Assembly (NCBI RefSeq): GCF_032854445.1
Contig: NW_027018270.1
Location: 1-49,041, forward strand
Reading direction: 5' to 3'
DNA from: Liolophura sinensis
Taxonomy: Eukaryota > Mollusca > Polyplacophora > Chitonida > Chitonidae
DNA length: 49,041 bases
Shown here piece by piece: positions 23,901-37,970 of this stretch. The notes beneath the pieces are model-generated. The model ran no database searches. It saw only the letters and a list, made by a program, of their open reading frames with translations, and was not told where the DNA came from. Position 1 is the first letter of the stretch. Each line of letters begins with the position of its first letter. The translations under genes were made by a program, and so were the position numbers.

Positions 23901-25319
23901 CGGCTCTTACTCCATGGAAACCAAGGAAATTTGCAATTTTTCAACAGCTGGAGATGCCTGGCCCAATTGCGCATCCTTTGGCACCTTATTGATGTGGGTC
24001 AGTGTTCAATTGTACTTTTTACAGCGGATTGTATCAAGTACCTTTTGTTTTTTTTATATACAAATGGTGTGGTTTTTCTACATGTAGATAAAGACATTGA
24101 GTTTGTCTTCGACTTAGAAGTAAGACATTTGTTGGGTGAGTTAAATGGGCTTGGCCCAAAGATTTGACGTCGTCTGGGCTACCGAAAGGCATATAACTTA
24201 TAATGAAAAGTTGAATATAGTAATGACCAGTCGCGATTGTACATAGTTAATGTAGCCGATTTCAATTCGCAAAAAGACCAGGCAAAAATCCAAAAGTAGA
24301 AAAACTGTTCCAATGCTGCTGGTAAGAGGCTAATCCGACGTATTTTGTGACGAGAAATCGAATGGTGCAAACTGCGTTGCTCTCCGACCAATACTTTTGG
24401 CTGTAGCCACAAATGAATAATCAATGATGTCAAGATCACGTGCCCAGCAACGGCTCTTACTCCATGGAAACCAAGGAAATTTGCAATTTTTCAACAGCTG
24501 GAGATGCCTGGCCCAATTGCGCATCCTTTGGCACCTTATTGATGTGGGTCAGTGTTCAATTGTACTTTTTACAGCGGATTGTGTCAAGTACCTTTTGTTT
24601 TTTTTATATACAAATGGTGTGGTTTTTCTACATGTAGATAAAGACATTGAGTTTGTCTTCGATTTAGAAGTAAGACATTTGTTGGGTGAGTTAAATGGGC
24701 TTGGCCCAAAGATTTGACGTCGTCTGGGCTACCGAAGGGCACATAACTTATAATGAAAAGTTGAATATAGTAATGACCAGTCGCGATTGTACATAGTTAA
24801 TGTAGCCGATTTCAATTCGCAAAAAGACCAGGCAAAAATCCAAAAGTAGAAAAACTGTTCCAATGCTGTTGGTAAGATGCTAATCCAACGTATTTTGTGA
24901 CGAGAAATCGAATGGTGCAAACCGCGTTGTTCTCCGACCAATACTTTTGGCTGTAGCCACAAATGAATAATCAATGATGTCAAGATCACGTGCCCAGCAA
25001 CGGCTCTTACTCCATGGAAACCAAGGAAATTTGCAATTTTTCAACAGCTGGAGATGCCTGGCCCAATTGCGCATCCTTTGGCACCTTATTAATGTGGGTC
25101 AGTGTTCAATTGTACTTTTTTCAGCGGATTGTATCAAGTACCTTTTGTTTTTTTTATATACAAATGGTGTGGTTTTTCTACATGTAGATAAAGACATTGA
25201 GTTTGTCTTCGACTTAGAAGTAAGACATTTGTTGGGTGAGTTAAATGGGCTTGGCCCAAAGATTTGACGTCGTCTGGGCTACCGAAGGGCACATAACTTA
25301 TAATGAAAAGTTGAATATA
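20919..25319 (+). repeat. Diverse HOR block, second copy lacking one monomer (m39-m46)
   Basis: m40-m43 match m26-m29 at an offset of 7,701-7,702 bp, and m44-m46 match m31-m33 at 7,152 bp. The difference is exactly one monomer: the counterpart of m30 is absent between m43 and m44. m39 is a chimera of an A-type left (atgtagcc, caattag, accaggc) and a B-type right (cgggt, accttgtg, gaaatg). The right half of m46 (ttcagcgg, ttagaa, ttggg) differs from m33, so similarity ends between about unit 320 and 352 of m46 (near 25,100). Confidence 0.9.
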
Positions 25320-28300
25320 GTAATGACCAGTCGCGATTGTACATAGTTAATGTAGCCGATTTCAATTAGCAAAAAGACCAGGCAAAAATCCAAAAGTGGA
25401 AAAACTGTTCCAATGCTGCTGGTAAGAGGCTAATCCGACGTATTTTGTGACGAGAAATCGAATGGTGCAAACCGCGTTGCTCTCCGACCAATACTTTTGG
25501 CTGTAGCCACAAATGAATAATCAATGATGTCAAGATCACGTGCCCAGCAACGGCTCTTACTCCATGGAAACCAAGGAAATTTGCAATTTTTCAACAGCTG
25601 GAGATGCCTGGCCCAATTGCGCATCCTTTGGCACCTTATTGATGTGGGTCAGTGTTCAATTGTACTTTTTACAGCGGATTGTATCAAGTACCTTTTGTTT
25701 TTTTTACATACAAATGGTGTGGTTTTTCTACATGTAGATAAAGACATTGAGTTTGTCTTCGACTTAGAAGTAAGACATTTGTTGGGTGAGTTAAATGGGC
25801 TTGGCCCAAAGATTTGACGTCGTCTGGGCTACCGAAGGGCACATAACTTATAATGAAAAGTTGAATATAGTAATGACCAGTCGCGATTGTACATAGTTAA
25901 TGCAGCCGATTTCAATTAGCAAAAAGACCAGGCAAAAATCCAAAAGTGGAAAAACTGTTCCAATGCTGCTGGTAAGAGGCTAATCCGACGTATTTTGTGA
26001 CGAGAAATCGAATGGTGCAAACCGCGTTGCTCTCCGACCAATACTTTTGGCTGTAGCCACAAATGAATAATCAATGATGTCAAGATCACGTGCCCAGCAA
26101 CGGCTCTTACTCCATGGAAACCAAGGAAATTTGCAATTTTTCAACAGCTGGAGATGCCTGGCCCAATTGCGCATCCTTTGGCACCTTATTGATGTGGGTC
26201 AGTGTTCAATTGTACTTTTTACAGCGGATTGTATCAAGTACCTTTTGTTTTTTTTATATACAAATGGTGTGGTTTTTCTACATGTAGATAAAGACATTGA
26301 GTTTGTCTTCGACTTAGAAGTAAGACATTTGTTGGGTGAGTTAAATGGGCTTGGCCCAAAGATTTGACGTCGTCTGGGCTACCGAAAGGCATATAACTTA
26401 TAATGAAAAGTTGAATATAGTAATGACCAGTCGCGATTGTACATAGTTAATGTAGCCGATTTCAATTCGCAAAAAGACCAGGCAAAAATCCAAAAGTAGA
26501 AAAACTGTTCCAATGCTGCTGGTAAGAGGCTAATCCGACGTATTTTGTGACGAGAAATCGAATGGTGCAAACTGCCTTGCTCTCCGACCAATACTTTTGG
26601 CTGTAGGCACAAATGAATAATCAATGATGTCAAGATCACGTGCCCAGCAACGGCTCTTACTCCATGGAAACCAAGGAAATTTGCAATTTTTCAACAGCTG
26701 GAGATGCCTGGCCCAATTGCGCATCCTTTGGCACCTTATTGATGTGGGTCAGTGTTCAATTGTACTTTTTACAGCGGATTGTGTCAAGTACCTTTTGTTT
26801 TTTTTTATATACAAATGGTGTGGTTTTTCTACATGTAGATAAAGACATTGAGTTTGTCTTCGATTTAGAAGTAAGACATTTGTTGGGTGAGTTAAATGGG
26901 CTTGGCCCAAAGATTTGACGTCGTCTGGGCTACCGAAGGGCACATAACTTATAATGAAAAGTTGAATATAGTAATGACCAGTCGCGATTGTACATAGTTA
27001 ATGTAGCCGATTTCAATTCGCAAAAAGACCAGGCAAAAATCCAAAAGTAGAAAAACTGTTCCAATGCTGTTGGTAAGATGCTAATCCAACGTATTTTGTG
27101 ACGAGAAATCGAATGGTGCAAACCGCGTTGTTCTCCGACCAATACTTTTGGCTGTAGCCACAAATGAATAATCAATGATGTCAAGATCACGTGCCCAGCA
27201 ACGGCTCTTACTCCATGGAAACCAAGGAAATTTGCAATTTTTCAACAGCTGGAGATGCCTGGCCCAATTGCGCATCCTTTGGCACCTTATTAATGTGGGT
27301 CAGTGTTCAATTGTACTTTTTTCAGCGGATTGTATCAAGTACCTTTTGTTTTTTTTATATACAAATGGTGTGGTTTTTCTACATGTAGATAAAGACATTG
27401 AGTTTGTCTTCGACTTAGAAGTAAGACATTTGTTGGGTGAGTTAAATGGGCTTGGCCCAAAGATTTGACGTCGTCTGGGCTACCGAAGGGCACATAACTT
27501 ATAATGAAAAGTTGAATATAGTAATGACCAGTCGCGATTGTACATAGTTAATGTAGCCGATTTCAATTAGCAAAAAGACCAGGCAAAAATCCAAAAGTGG
27601 AAAAACTGTTCCAATGCTGCTGGTAAGAGGCTAATCCGACGTATTTTGTGACGAGAAATCGAATGGTGCAAACCGCGTTGCTCTCCGACCAATACTTTTG
27701 GCTGTAGCCACAAATGAATAATCAATGATGTCAAGATCACGTGCCCAGCAACGGCTCTTACTCCATGGAAACCAAGGAAATTTGCAATTTTTCAACAGCT
27801 GGAGATGCCTGGCCCAATTGCGCATCCTTTGGCACCTTATTGATGTGGGTCAGTGTTCAATTGTACTTTTTACAGCGGATTGTATCAAGTACCTTTTGTT
27901 TTTTTTACATACAAATGGTGTGGTTTTTCTACATGTAGATAAAGACATTGAGTTTGTCTTCGACTTAGAAGTAAGACATTTGTTGGGTGAGTTAAATGGG
28001 CTTGGCCCAAAGATTTGACGTCGTCTGGGCTACCGAAGGGCACATAACTTATAATGAAAAGTTGAATATAGTAATGACCAGTCGCGATTGTACATAGTTA
28101 ATGCAGCCGATTTCAATTAGCAAAAAGACCAGGCAAAAATCCAAAAGTGGAAAAACTGTTCCAATGCTGCTGGTAAGAGGCTAATCCGACGTATTTTGTG
28201 ACGAGAAATCGAATGGTGCAAACCGCGTTGCTCTCCGACCAATACTTTTGGCTGTAGCCACAAATGAATAATCAATGATGTCAAGATCACGTGCCCAGCA

Positions 28301-28620
28301 ACGGCTCTTACTCCATGGAAACCAAGGAAATTTGCAATTTTTCAACAGCTGGAGATGCCTGGCCCAATTGCGCATCCTTTGGCACCTTATTGATGTGGGT
28401 CAGTGTTCAATTGTACTTTTTACAGCGGATTGTATCAAGTACCTTTTGTTTTTTTTATATACAAATGGTGTGGTTTTTCTACATGTAGATAAAGACATTG
28501 AGTTTGTCTTCGACTTAGAAGTAAGACATTTGTTGGGTGAGTTAAATGGGCTTGGCCCAAAGATTTGACGTCGTCTGGGCTACCGAAAGGCATATAACTT
28601 ATAATGAAAAGTTGAATATA
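24220..28620 (+). repeat. Tetramer HOR, two adjacent 2.2-kb copies (m45-m48, m49-m52)
   Basis: Copies run 24220-26419 and 26420-28620. Position 1 (m45, m49) has caattcg, aaactg, gtgtcaag and cgattta. Position 2 (m46, m50) has aagatgc, ccaacg, ttattaatg and ttcagcgg. Position 3 (m47, m51) is the A-type with tacat. Position 4 (m48, m52) has atgcagcc and ends gaaaggcatat. Aligned monomers are 2,200-2,201 bp apart; the extra base is one T in the T tract of m49. Position 1 starts a third time in m53 (aaactgcc) before changing type. Confidence 0.9.
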
Positions 28621-29170
28621 GTAATGACCAGTCGCGATTGTACATAGTTAATGTAGCCGATTTCAATTCGCAAAAAGACCAGGCAAAAATCCAAAAGTAG
28701 AAAAACTGTTCCAATGCTGCTGGTAAGAGGCTAATCCGACGTATTTTGTGACGAGAAATCGAATGGTGCAAACTGCCTTGCTCTCCGACCAATACTTTTG
28801 GCTGTAGCCACAAATGAATAATCAATGATGTCAAGATCACGTGCCCAGCAACGGCTCTTACTCCATGGAAACCAAGGAAATTTGCATTTTTTCAACAGCT
28901 GGAGATGCCTGGCCCAATTGCGCATCCTTTGGCACCTTATTGATGTGGGTCAGTGTTCAATTGTACTTTTTACAGCGGATTGTATCAAGTACCTTTTGTT
29001 TTTTTTATATACAAATGGTGTGGTTTTTCTACATGTAGATAAAGACATTGAGTTTGTCTTCGACTTAGAAGTAAGACATTTGCTGGGTGAGTTAAATGGG
29101 CTTGGCCCAAAGATTTGACGTCGTCTGGGCTACCGAAGGGCACATAACTTATAATGAAATGTTGAATATA
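28621..29170 (+). repeat. m53, chimeric junction monomer ending the tetramer HOR
   Basis: The left half (caattcg, agtaga, aaactgcc) matches m49. The right half has gtatcaag, cttagaa, ctggg and gaaatg rather than gtgtcaag and cgattta. Downstream m54 is a C-type monomer, as expected after a gaaatg ending. It has a private gcattttttc at about 28,884. Confidence 0.8.
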
Positions 29171-30821
29171 GTAATGACCAGTCGCGATTGTACATAGTTA
29201 ATGTAGCCGATTTAAATTAGCAAAAAGACCAGGCAAAAATCCAAAAGTGGAAAAACTGTTCCAATGCTGCTGGTAAGAGGCTAATCCGACGTATTTTGTG
29301 ACGAGAAATCGAATGGTGCAAACCGCGTTGCTCTCCGACCAAGACTTTTGGCTGTAGCCACAAGTGAATAATCAATGATGTCAAGATCACGTGCCTAGCA
29401 ACGGCTCTTACTCCATGGAAACCAAGGAAATTTGCAATTTTTCAACAGCTGGAGATGCCTGGCCCAATTGCGCATCCTTTGGCACCTTATTGATGTGGGT
29501 CAGTGTTCAATTGTACTTTTTTCAGCGGATTGTATCAAGTACCTTTTGTTTTTTTTATATACAAATGTGTGGTTTTTCTACATGTAGATAAAGACATTGA
29601 GTTTGTCTTCGACTTAGAAGTAAGACATTTGTTGGGTGAGTTAAATGGGCTTGGCCCAAAGATTTGACGTCGTCTGGGCTACCGAAGGGCACATAACTTA
29701 TAATGAAAAGTTGAATATAGTAATGACCAGTCGCGATTGTACATAGTTAATGTAGCCGATTTCAATTAGCAAAAAGACCAGGCAAAAATCCAAAAGTGGA
29801 AAAAACTGTTCCAATGCTGCTGGTAAGAGGCTAATCCGACGTATTTTGTGACGAGAAATCGAATGGTGCAAACCGCGTTGCTCTCCGACCAATACTTTTG
29901 GCTGTAGCCACAAATGAATAATCAATGATGTCAAGATCACGTGCCCAGCAACGGCTCTTACTCCATGGAAACCAAGGAAATTTGCAATTTTTCAACAGCT
30001 GGAGATGCCTGGCCCAATTGCGCATCCTTTGGCACCTTATTGATGTGGGTCAGTGTTCAATTGTACTTTTTACAGCGGATTGTATCAAGTACCTTTTGTT
30101 TTTTTTACATACAAATGGTGTGGTTTTTCTACATGTAGATAAAGACATTGAGTTTGTCTTCGACTTAGAAGTAAGACATTTGTTGGGTGAGTTAAATGGG
30201 CTTGGCCCAAAGATTTGACGTCGTCTGGGCTACCGAAGGGCACATAACTTATAATGAAAAGTTGAATATAGTAATGACCAGTCGCGATTGTACATAGTTA
30301 ATGCAGCCGATTTCAATTAGCAAAAAGACCTGGCAAAAATCCAAAAGTGGAAAAACTGTTCCAATGCTGCTGGTAAGAGGCTAATCCGACGTATTTTGTG
30401 ACGAGAAATCGAATGGTGCAAACCGCGTTGCTCTCCGACCAATACTTTTGGCTGTAGCCACAAATGAATAATCAATGATGTCAAGATCACGTGCCCAGCA
30501 ACGGCTCTTACTCCATGGAAACCAAGGAAATTTGCAATTTTTCAACAACTGGAGATGCCTGGCCCAATTGCGCATCCTTTGGCACCTTATTGATGTGGGT
30601 CAGTGTTTAATTGTACTTTTTACAGCGGATTGTATCAAGTACCTTTTGTTTTTTTTTACATACAAATGGTGTGGTTTTTCTACATGTAGATAAAGACATT
30701 GAGTTTGTCTTCGACTTAGAAGTAAGACATTTGTTGGGTAAGTTAAATGGGCTTGGCCCAAAGATTTGACGTCGTCTGGGCTACCGAAGGGCACATAACT
30801 TATAATGAAAAGTTGAATATA
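29171..30821 (+). repeat. Trimer-type segment (m54-m56)
   Basis: m54 is C-type (tttaaattag, aagact, caagtgaa, ttcagcgg; one base lost in aaatgtgtgg). m55 is A-type with six A in gtggaaaaaactg, the same insertion as m18. m56 has a B-type left (atgcagcc, acctggc) and an A-type right (tacat with nine T, gggtaagtt). m54-m55 resemble m17-m18 about 20.35 kb upstream, which suggests a long-range copy. Confidence 0.75.
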
Positions 30822-33800
30822 GTAATGACCAGTCGCGATTGTACATAGTTAATGCAGCCGATTTCAATTAGCAAAAAGACCAGGCAAAAATCCAAAAGTG
30901 GAAAAACTGTTCCAATGCTGCTGGTAAGAGGCTAATCCGACCTATTTTGTGACGAGAAATCGAATGGTGCAAACCGCGTTGCTCTCCGACCAATACTTTT
31001 GGCTGTAGCCACAAATGAATAATCAATGATGTCAAGATCACGTGCCCAGCAACGGCTCTTACTCCATGGAAACCAAGGAAATTTGCAATTTTTCAACAGC
31101 TGGAGATGCCTGGCCCAATTGCGCATCCTTTGGCACCTTATTGATGTGGGTCAGTGTTCAATTGTACTTTTTACAGCGGGTTGTATCAAGTACCTTTTGT
31201 TTTTTTTATATACAAATGATGTGGTTTTTCTACATGTAGATAAAGACATTGAGTTTGTCTTCGACTTAGAAGTAAGACATTTGTTGGGTGAGTTAAATGG
31301 GCTTGGCCCAAAGATTTGACGTCGTCTGGGCTACCGAAGGGCACATAACTTATAATGAAAAGTTGAATATAGTAATGACCAGTCGCGATTGTACATAGTT
31401 AATGTAGCCGATTTCAATTAGCAAAAGGACCAGGCAAGAATCCAAAAGTGGAAAAACTGTTCCAATGCTGCTGGTAAGAGGCTAATCCGACGTATTTTGT
31501 GACGAGAAATCGAATGGTGCAAACCGCGTTGCTCTCCGACCAATACTTTTGGCTGTAGCCACAAATGAATAATCAATGATGTCAAGATCACGTGCCCAGC
31601 AACGGCTCTTACTCCATGGAAACCAAGGAAATTTGCAATTTTTCAACAGCTGGAGATGCCTGGCCCAATTGCGCATCCTTTGGCACCTTATTGATGTGGG
31701 TCAGTGTTCAATTGTACTTTTTACAGCGGATTGTATCAAGTACCTTTTGTTTTTTTTACATACAAATGGTGTGGTTTTTCTACATGTAGATAAAGACATT
31801 GAGTTTGTCTTCGACTTAGAAGTAAGACATTTGTTGGGTGAGTTAAATGGGCTTGGCCCAAAGATTTGACGTCGTCTGGGCTACCGAAGGGCACATAACT
31901 TATAATGAAAAGTTGAATATAGTAATGACCAGTCGCGATTGTACATAGTTAATGTAGCCCATTTCAATTCGCTAAAAGACCAGGCAAAAATCCAAAAGTA
32001 GAAAAACTGTTCCAATGCTGCTGGTAAGAGGCTAATCCGACGTATTTTGTGACGAGAAATCGAATGGTGCAAATCGCGTTGCTCTCCGACCAATACTTTT
32101 GGCTGTAGCCACAAATGAATAATCAATGATGTCAAGATCACGTGCCCAGCAACGGCTCTTACTCCATGGAAACCAAGGAAATTTGCAATTTTTCAACAGC
32201 TGGAGATGCCTGGCCCAATTGCGCATCCTTTGGCACCTTATTGATGTGGGTCAGTGTTCAATTGTACTTTTTACAGCGGATTGTATCAAGTACCTTTTGT
32301 TTTTTTTATATACAAATGGTGTGGTTTTTCTACATGTAGATAAAGACATTGAGTTTGTCTTCGATTTAGAAGTAAGACATTTGTTGGGTGAGTTAAATGG
32401 GCTTGGCCCAAAGATTTGACGTCGTCTGGGCTACCGAAGGGCACATAACTTATAATGAAAAGTTGAATATAGTAATGACCAGTCGCGATTGTACATAGTT
32501 AATGTAGCCGATTTCAATTCGCAAAAAGACCAGGCAAAAATCCAAAAGTAGAAAAACTGTTCCAATGCTGTTGGTAAGAGGCTAATCCGACGTATTTTGT
32601 GACGAGAAATCGAATGGTGCAAACCGCGTTGTTCTCCGACCAATACTTTTGGCTGTAGCCACAAATGAATAATCAATGATGTCAAGATCACGTGCCCAGC
32701 AACGGCTCTTACTCCATGGAAACCAAGGAAATTTGCAATTTTTCAACAGCTGGAGATGCCTGGCCCAATTGCGCATCCTTTGGCACCTTATTGATGTGGG
32801 TCAGTGTTCAATTGTACTTTTTTCAGCGGATTGTATCAAGTACCTTTTGTTTTTTTTATTAACAAATGATGTGGTTTTTCTACATGTAGATAAAGACATT
32901 GAGTTTGTCTTCGACTTAGAAGTAAGACATTTGTTGGGTGAGTTAAATGGGCTTGGCCCAAAGATTTGACGTCGTCTGGGCTACCGAAGGGCACATAACT
33001 TATAATGAAAAGTTGAATATAGTAATGACCAGTCGCGATTGTACATAGTTAATGTAGCCGATTTCAATTCGCAAAAAGACCAGGCAAAAATCCAAAAGTG
33101 GAAAAACTGTTCCAATGCTGCTGGTAAGAGGCTAATCCGACGTATTTTGTGACGAGAAATCGAATGGTGCAAACCGCGTTGCTCTCCGACCAATACTTTT
33201 GGCTGTAGCCACAAATGAATAATCAATGATGTCAAGATCACGTGCCCAACAACGGCTCTTACTCCATGGAAACCAAGGAAATTTGCAATTTTTCAACAGC
33301 TGGAGATGCCTGGCCCAATTGCGCATCCTTTGGCACCTTATTGATGTGGGTCAGTGTTCAATTGTACTTTTTACAGCGGATTGTATCAAGTACCTTTTGT
33401 TTTTTTTACATACAAATGGTGTGGTTTTTCTACATGTAGATAAAGACATTGAGTTTGTCTTCGACTTAGAAGTAAGACATTTGTTGGGTGAGTTAAATGG
33501 GCTTGGCCCAAAGATTTGACGTCGTCTGGGCTACCGAAGGGCACATAACTTATAATGAAAAGTTGAATATAGTAATGACCAGTCGCGATTGTACATAGTT
33601 AATGCAGCCGATTTCAATTAGCAAAAAGACCAGGCAAAAATCCAAAAGTGGAAAAACTGTTCCAATGCTGCTGGTAAGAGGCTAATCCGACGTATTTTGT
33701 GACGAGAAATCGAATGCTGCAAACCGCGTTGCTCTCCGACCAATACTTTTGGCTGTAGCCACAAATGAATAATCAATGATGTCAAGATCACGTGCCCAGC

Positions 33801-34120
33801 AACGGCTCTTACTCCATGGAAACCAAGGAAATTTGCAATTTTTCAACAGCTGGAGATGCCTGGCCCAATTGCGCATCCTTTGGCACCTTATTGATGTGGG
33901 TCAGTGTTCAATTGTACTTTTTACAGCGGGTTGTATCAAGTACCTTGTGTTTTTTTATATACAAATGGTGTGGTTTTTCTACATGTAGATAAAGACATTG
34001 AGTTTGTCTTCGACTTAGAAGTAAGACATTTGTGGGGTGAGTTAAATGGGCTTGGCCCAAAGATTTGACGTCGTCTGGGCTACCGAAGGGCACATAACTT
34101 ATAATGAAAAGTTGAATATA
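30822..34120 (+). repeat. Irregular mosaic segment (m57-m62)
   Basis: No clear local HOR is visible. m57 combines atgcagcc and cgaccta with cgggt and ttttgt. m58 is A-type with private aaaaggacc and caagaat. m59-m60 resemble m29-m30 (caattcgctaaaag with cgattta, then gctgt, ttctcc, ttcagcgg). m60 has tattaaca after the T tract. m61 is caattcg with tacat. m62 is cgggt with seven T and ttgtgggg. Both m57 and m60 have aaatgatgtgg. Confidence 0.7.
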
Positions 34121-37100
34121 GTAATGACCAGTCGCGATTGTACATAGTTAATGCAGCCGATTTCAATTAGCAAAAAGACCAGGCAAAAATCCAAAAGTGG
34201 AAAAACTGTTCCAATGCTGCTGGTAAGAGGCTAATCCGACGTATTTTGTGACGAGAAATCGAATGGTGCAAACCGCGTTGCTCTCCGACCAATACTTTTG
34301 GCTGTAGCCACAAATGAATAATCAATGATGTCAAGATCACGTGCACAGCAACGGCTCTTACTCCATGGAAACCAAGGAAATTTGCAATTTTTCAACAGCT
34401 GGAGATGCCTGGCCCAATTGCGCATCCTTTGGCACCTTATTGATGTGGGTCAGTGTTCAATTGTACTTTTTACAGCGGATTGTATCAAGTACCTTTTGTT
34501 TTTTTTATATACAAATGGTGTGGTTTTTCTACATGTAGATAAAGACATTGAGTTTGTCTTCGATTTAGAAGTAAGACATTTGCTGGGTGAGTTAAATGGG
34601 CTTGGTCCAAAGATTTGACGTCGTCTGGGCTACCGAAGGGCACATAACTTATAATGAAAAGTTGAATATAGTAATGACCAGTCGCGATTGTACATAGTTA
34701 ATGTAGCCGATTTCAATTCGCAAAAAGACCAGGCAAAAATCCAAAAGTAGAAAAACTGTTCCAATGCTGTTGGTAAGATGCTAATCCGACGTATTTTGTG
34801 ACGAGAAATCGAATGGTGCAACCCGCGTTGTTTTCCGACCAATACTTTTGGCTGTAGCCACAAATGAATAATCAATGATGTCAAGATCACGTGCCCAGCA
34901 ACGGCTCTTACTCCATGGAAACCAAGGAAATTTGCAATTTTTCAACAGCTGGAGATGCCTGGCCCAATTGCGCATCCTTTGGCATCTTATTGATGTGGGT
35001 CAGTGTTCAATTGTACTTTTTTCAGCGGATTGTATCAAGTACATTTTGTTTTTTTTATATACAAATGGTGTGGTTTTTCTACATGTAGATAAAGACATTG
35101 AGTTTGTCTTCGACTTAGAAGTAAGACATTTGTTGGGTGAGTTAAATGGGCTTGGCCCAAAGATTTGACGTCGTCTGGGCTACCGAAGGGCACAAAACTT
35201 ATAATGAAAAGTTGAATATAGTAATGACCAGTCGCGATTGTACATAGTTAATGTAGCCGATTTCAATTAGCAAAAAGACCAGGCAAAAATCCAAAAGTGG
35301 AAAAACTGTTCCAATGCTGCTGGTAAGAGGCTAATCCGACGTATTTTGTGACGAGAAATCGAATGGTGCAAACCGCGTTGCTCTCCGACCAATACTTTTG
35401 GCTGTAGCCACAAATGAATAATCAATGATGTCACGATCACGTGCCCAGCAACGGCTCTTACTCCATGGAAACCAAGGAAATTTGCAATTTTTCAACAGCT
35501 GGAGATGCCTGGCCCAATTGCACATCCTTTGGCACCTTATTGATGTGGGTCAGTGTTCAATTGTACTTTTTACAGCGGATTGTATCAAGTACCTTTTGTT
35601 TTTTTTACATACAAATGGTGTGGTTTTTCTACATGTAGATAAAGACATTGAGTTTGTCTTCGACTTAGGAGTAAGACATTTGCTGGGTGAGTTAAATGGG
35701 CTTGGCCCAAAGATTTGACGTCGTCTGGGCTACCGAAGGGCACATAACTTATAATGAAAAGTTGAATATAGTAATGACCAGTCGCGATTGTACATAGTTA
35801 ATGTAGCCGATTTCAATTCGCAAAAAGACCAGGCAAAAATCCAAAAGTAGAAAAACTGTTCCAATGCTGCTGGTAAGAGGCTAATCCGACGTATTTTGTG
35901 ACGAGAAATCGAATGGTGCAAACCGCGTTGCTCTCCAACCAATACTTTTGGCTGTAGCCACAAATGAATAATCAATGATGTCAAGATCACGTGCCCAGCA
36001 ACGGCTCTTACTCCATGGAAACCAAGGAAATTTGCAATTTTTCAACAGCTGGAGATGCCTGGCCCAATTGCGCATCCTTTGGCACCTTATTGATGTGGGT
36101 CAGTGTTCAATTGTACTTTTTACAGCGGATTGTATCAAGTACCTTGTGTTTTTTTTGTATACAAATGGTGTGGTTTTTCTACATGTAGATAAAGACATTG
36201 AGTTTGTCTTCGACTTAGAAGTAAGACATTTGCTGGGTGAGTTAAATGGGCTTGACCCAAAGATTTGACGTCGTCTGGGCTACCGAAGGGCACATAACTT
36301 ATAATGAAAAATTGAATATAGTAATGACCAGTCGCGATTGTACATAGCTAATGTACCCGATTTCAATAAGCAAGAAGACCAGGCAAAAATCCAAAAGTGG
36401 AAAAACTGTTCCAATGCTGCTGGTAAGAGGCTAATCCGACGTATTTTGTGACGAGAAATCGAATGGTGCAAACCGCGTTGCTCTCCGACCAATACTTTTG
36501 GCTGTAGCCACAAGTGAATAATCAATGATGTCAAGATCACGTGCCCAGCAACGGCTCTTACTCCATGGAAACCAAGGAAATTTGCAATTTTTCAACAGCT
36601 GGAGATGCCTGGCCCAATTGCGCATCCTTTGGCACCTTATTGATGTGGGTCAGTGTTCAATTGTACTTTTTACAGCGGATTGTATCAAGTACCTTGTGTT
36701 TTTTTTATATACAAATGGTGTGGTTTTTCTACATGTAGATAAAGACATTGAGTTTGTCTTCGACTTAGAAGTAAGACATTTGCTGGGTGAGTTAAATGGG
36801 CTTGGCCCAAAGATTTGACGTCGTCTGGGCTACCGAAGGGCACATAACTTATAATGAAAAGTTGAATATAGTAATGACCAGTCGCGATTGTACATAGTTA
36901 ATGCAGCCGATTTCAATTCGCAAAAAGACCAGGCAAAAATCCAAAAGTGGAAAAACTGTTCCAATGCTGCTGGTAAGAGGCTAATCCGACGTATTTTGTG
37001 ACGAGAAATCGAATGGTGCAAACCGCGTTGCTCTCCGACCAATACTTTTGGCTGTAGCCACAAATGAATAATCAATGATGTCAAGATCACGTGCCCAGCA

Positions 37101-37970
37101 ACGGCTCTTACTCCATGGAAACAAAGGAAATTTGCAATTTTTCAACAGCTGGAGATGCCTGGCCCAATTGCGCATCCTTTGGCACCTTATTGATGTGGGT
37201 CAGTGTTCAATTGTACTTTTTACAGCGGATTGTATCAGGTACCTTGTGTTTTTTTTATATACAAATGGTGTGGTTTTTCTACATGTAGATAAAGACATTG
37301 AGTTTGTCTTCGACTTAGAAAAAAGACATTTGCTGGGTGAGTTAAATGGGCTTGGCCCAAAGATTTGACGTCGTCTGGGCTACCGAAGGGCACATAACTT
37401 ATAATGAAATGTTGAATATAGTAATGACCAGTCGCGATTGTACATAGTTAATGTAGCCGATTTAAATTAGCAAAAAGACCAGGCAAAAATCCAAAAGTGG
37501 AAAAACTGTTCCAATGCTGCTGGTAAGAGGCTAATCCGACGTATTTTGTGACGAGAAATCGAATGGTGCAAACCGCGTTGCTCTCCGACCAATACTTTTG
37601 GCTGTAGCCACAAGTGAATAATCAATGATGTCAAGATCACGTGCCCAGCAACGGCTCTTACTCCATGGAAACCAAGGAAATTTGCAATTTTTCAACAGCT
37701 GGAGATGCCTGGCCCAATTGTGCGTCCTTTGGCACCTTATTGATGTGGGTCAGTGTTCAATTGTACTTTTTACAGCGGACTGTATCAAGTACCTTTTGTT
37801 TTTTTTATATACAAATGGTGTGGTTTTTCTACATGTAGATAAAGACATTGAGTTTGTCTTCGACTTAGAAGTAAGACATTTGTTGGGTGAGTTAAATGGG
37901 CTTGGCCCAAAGATTTGACGTCGTCTGGGCTACCGAAGGGCACATAACTTATAATGAAAAGTTGAATATA
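34121..37970 (+). repeat. Seven-monomer HOR, first copy (m63-m69)
   Basis: From about 34,200 to 36,510 this segment matches the sequence exactly 3,850 bp downstream. m63 ends cgattta, ctggg, ggtcc. m64 has aagatgc, caacccgcg, ttttcc, ggcatctt and cacaaaact. m65 has tcacgatc, tacat and ttagga. m66 has ctccaacc, accttgtg, ttgtatac and aaaaattg. m67 has catagcta, gtaccc, caataag and caagaag. m68 (caggtacc, ttagaaaaaag) and m69 (tttaaattag, cggact) complete the seven. All are 550 bp. Confidence 0.88.
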
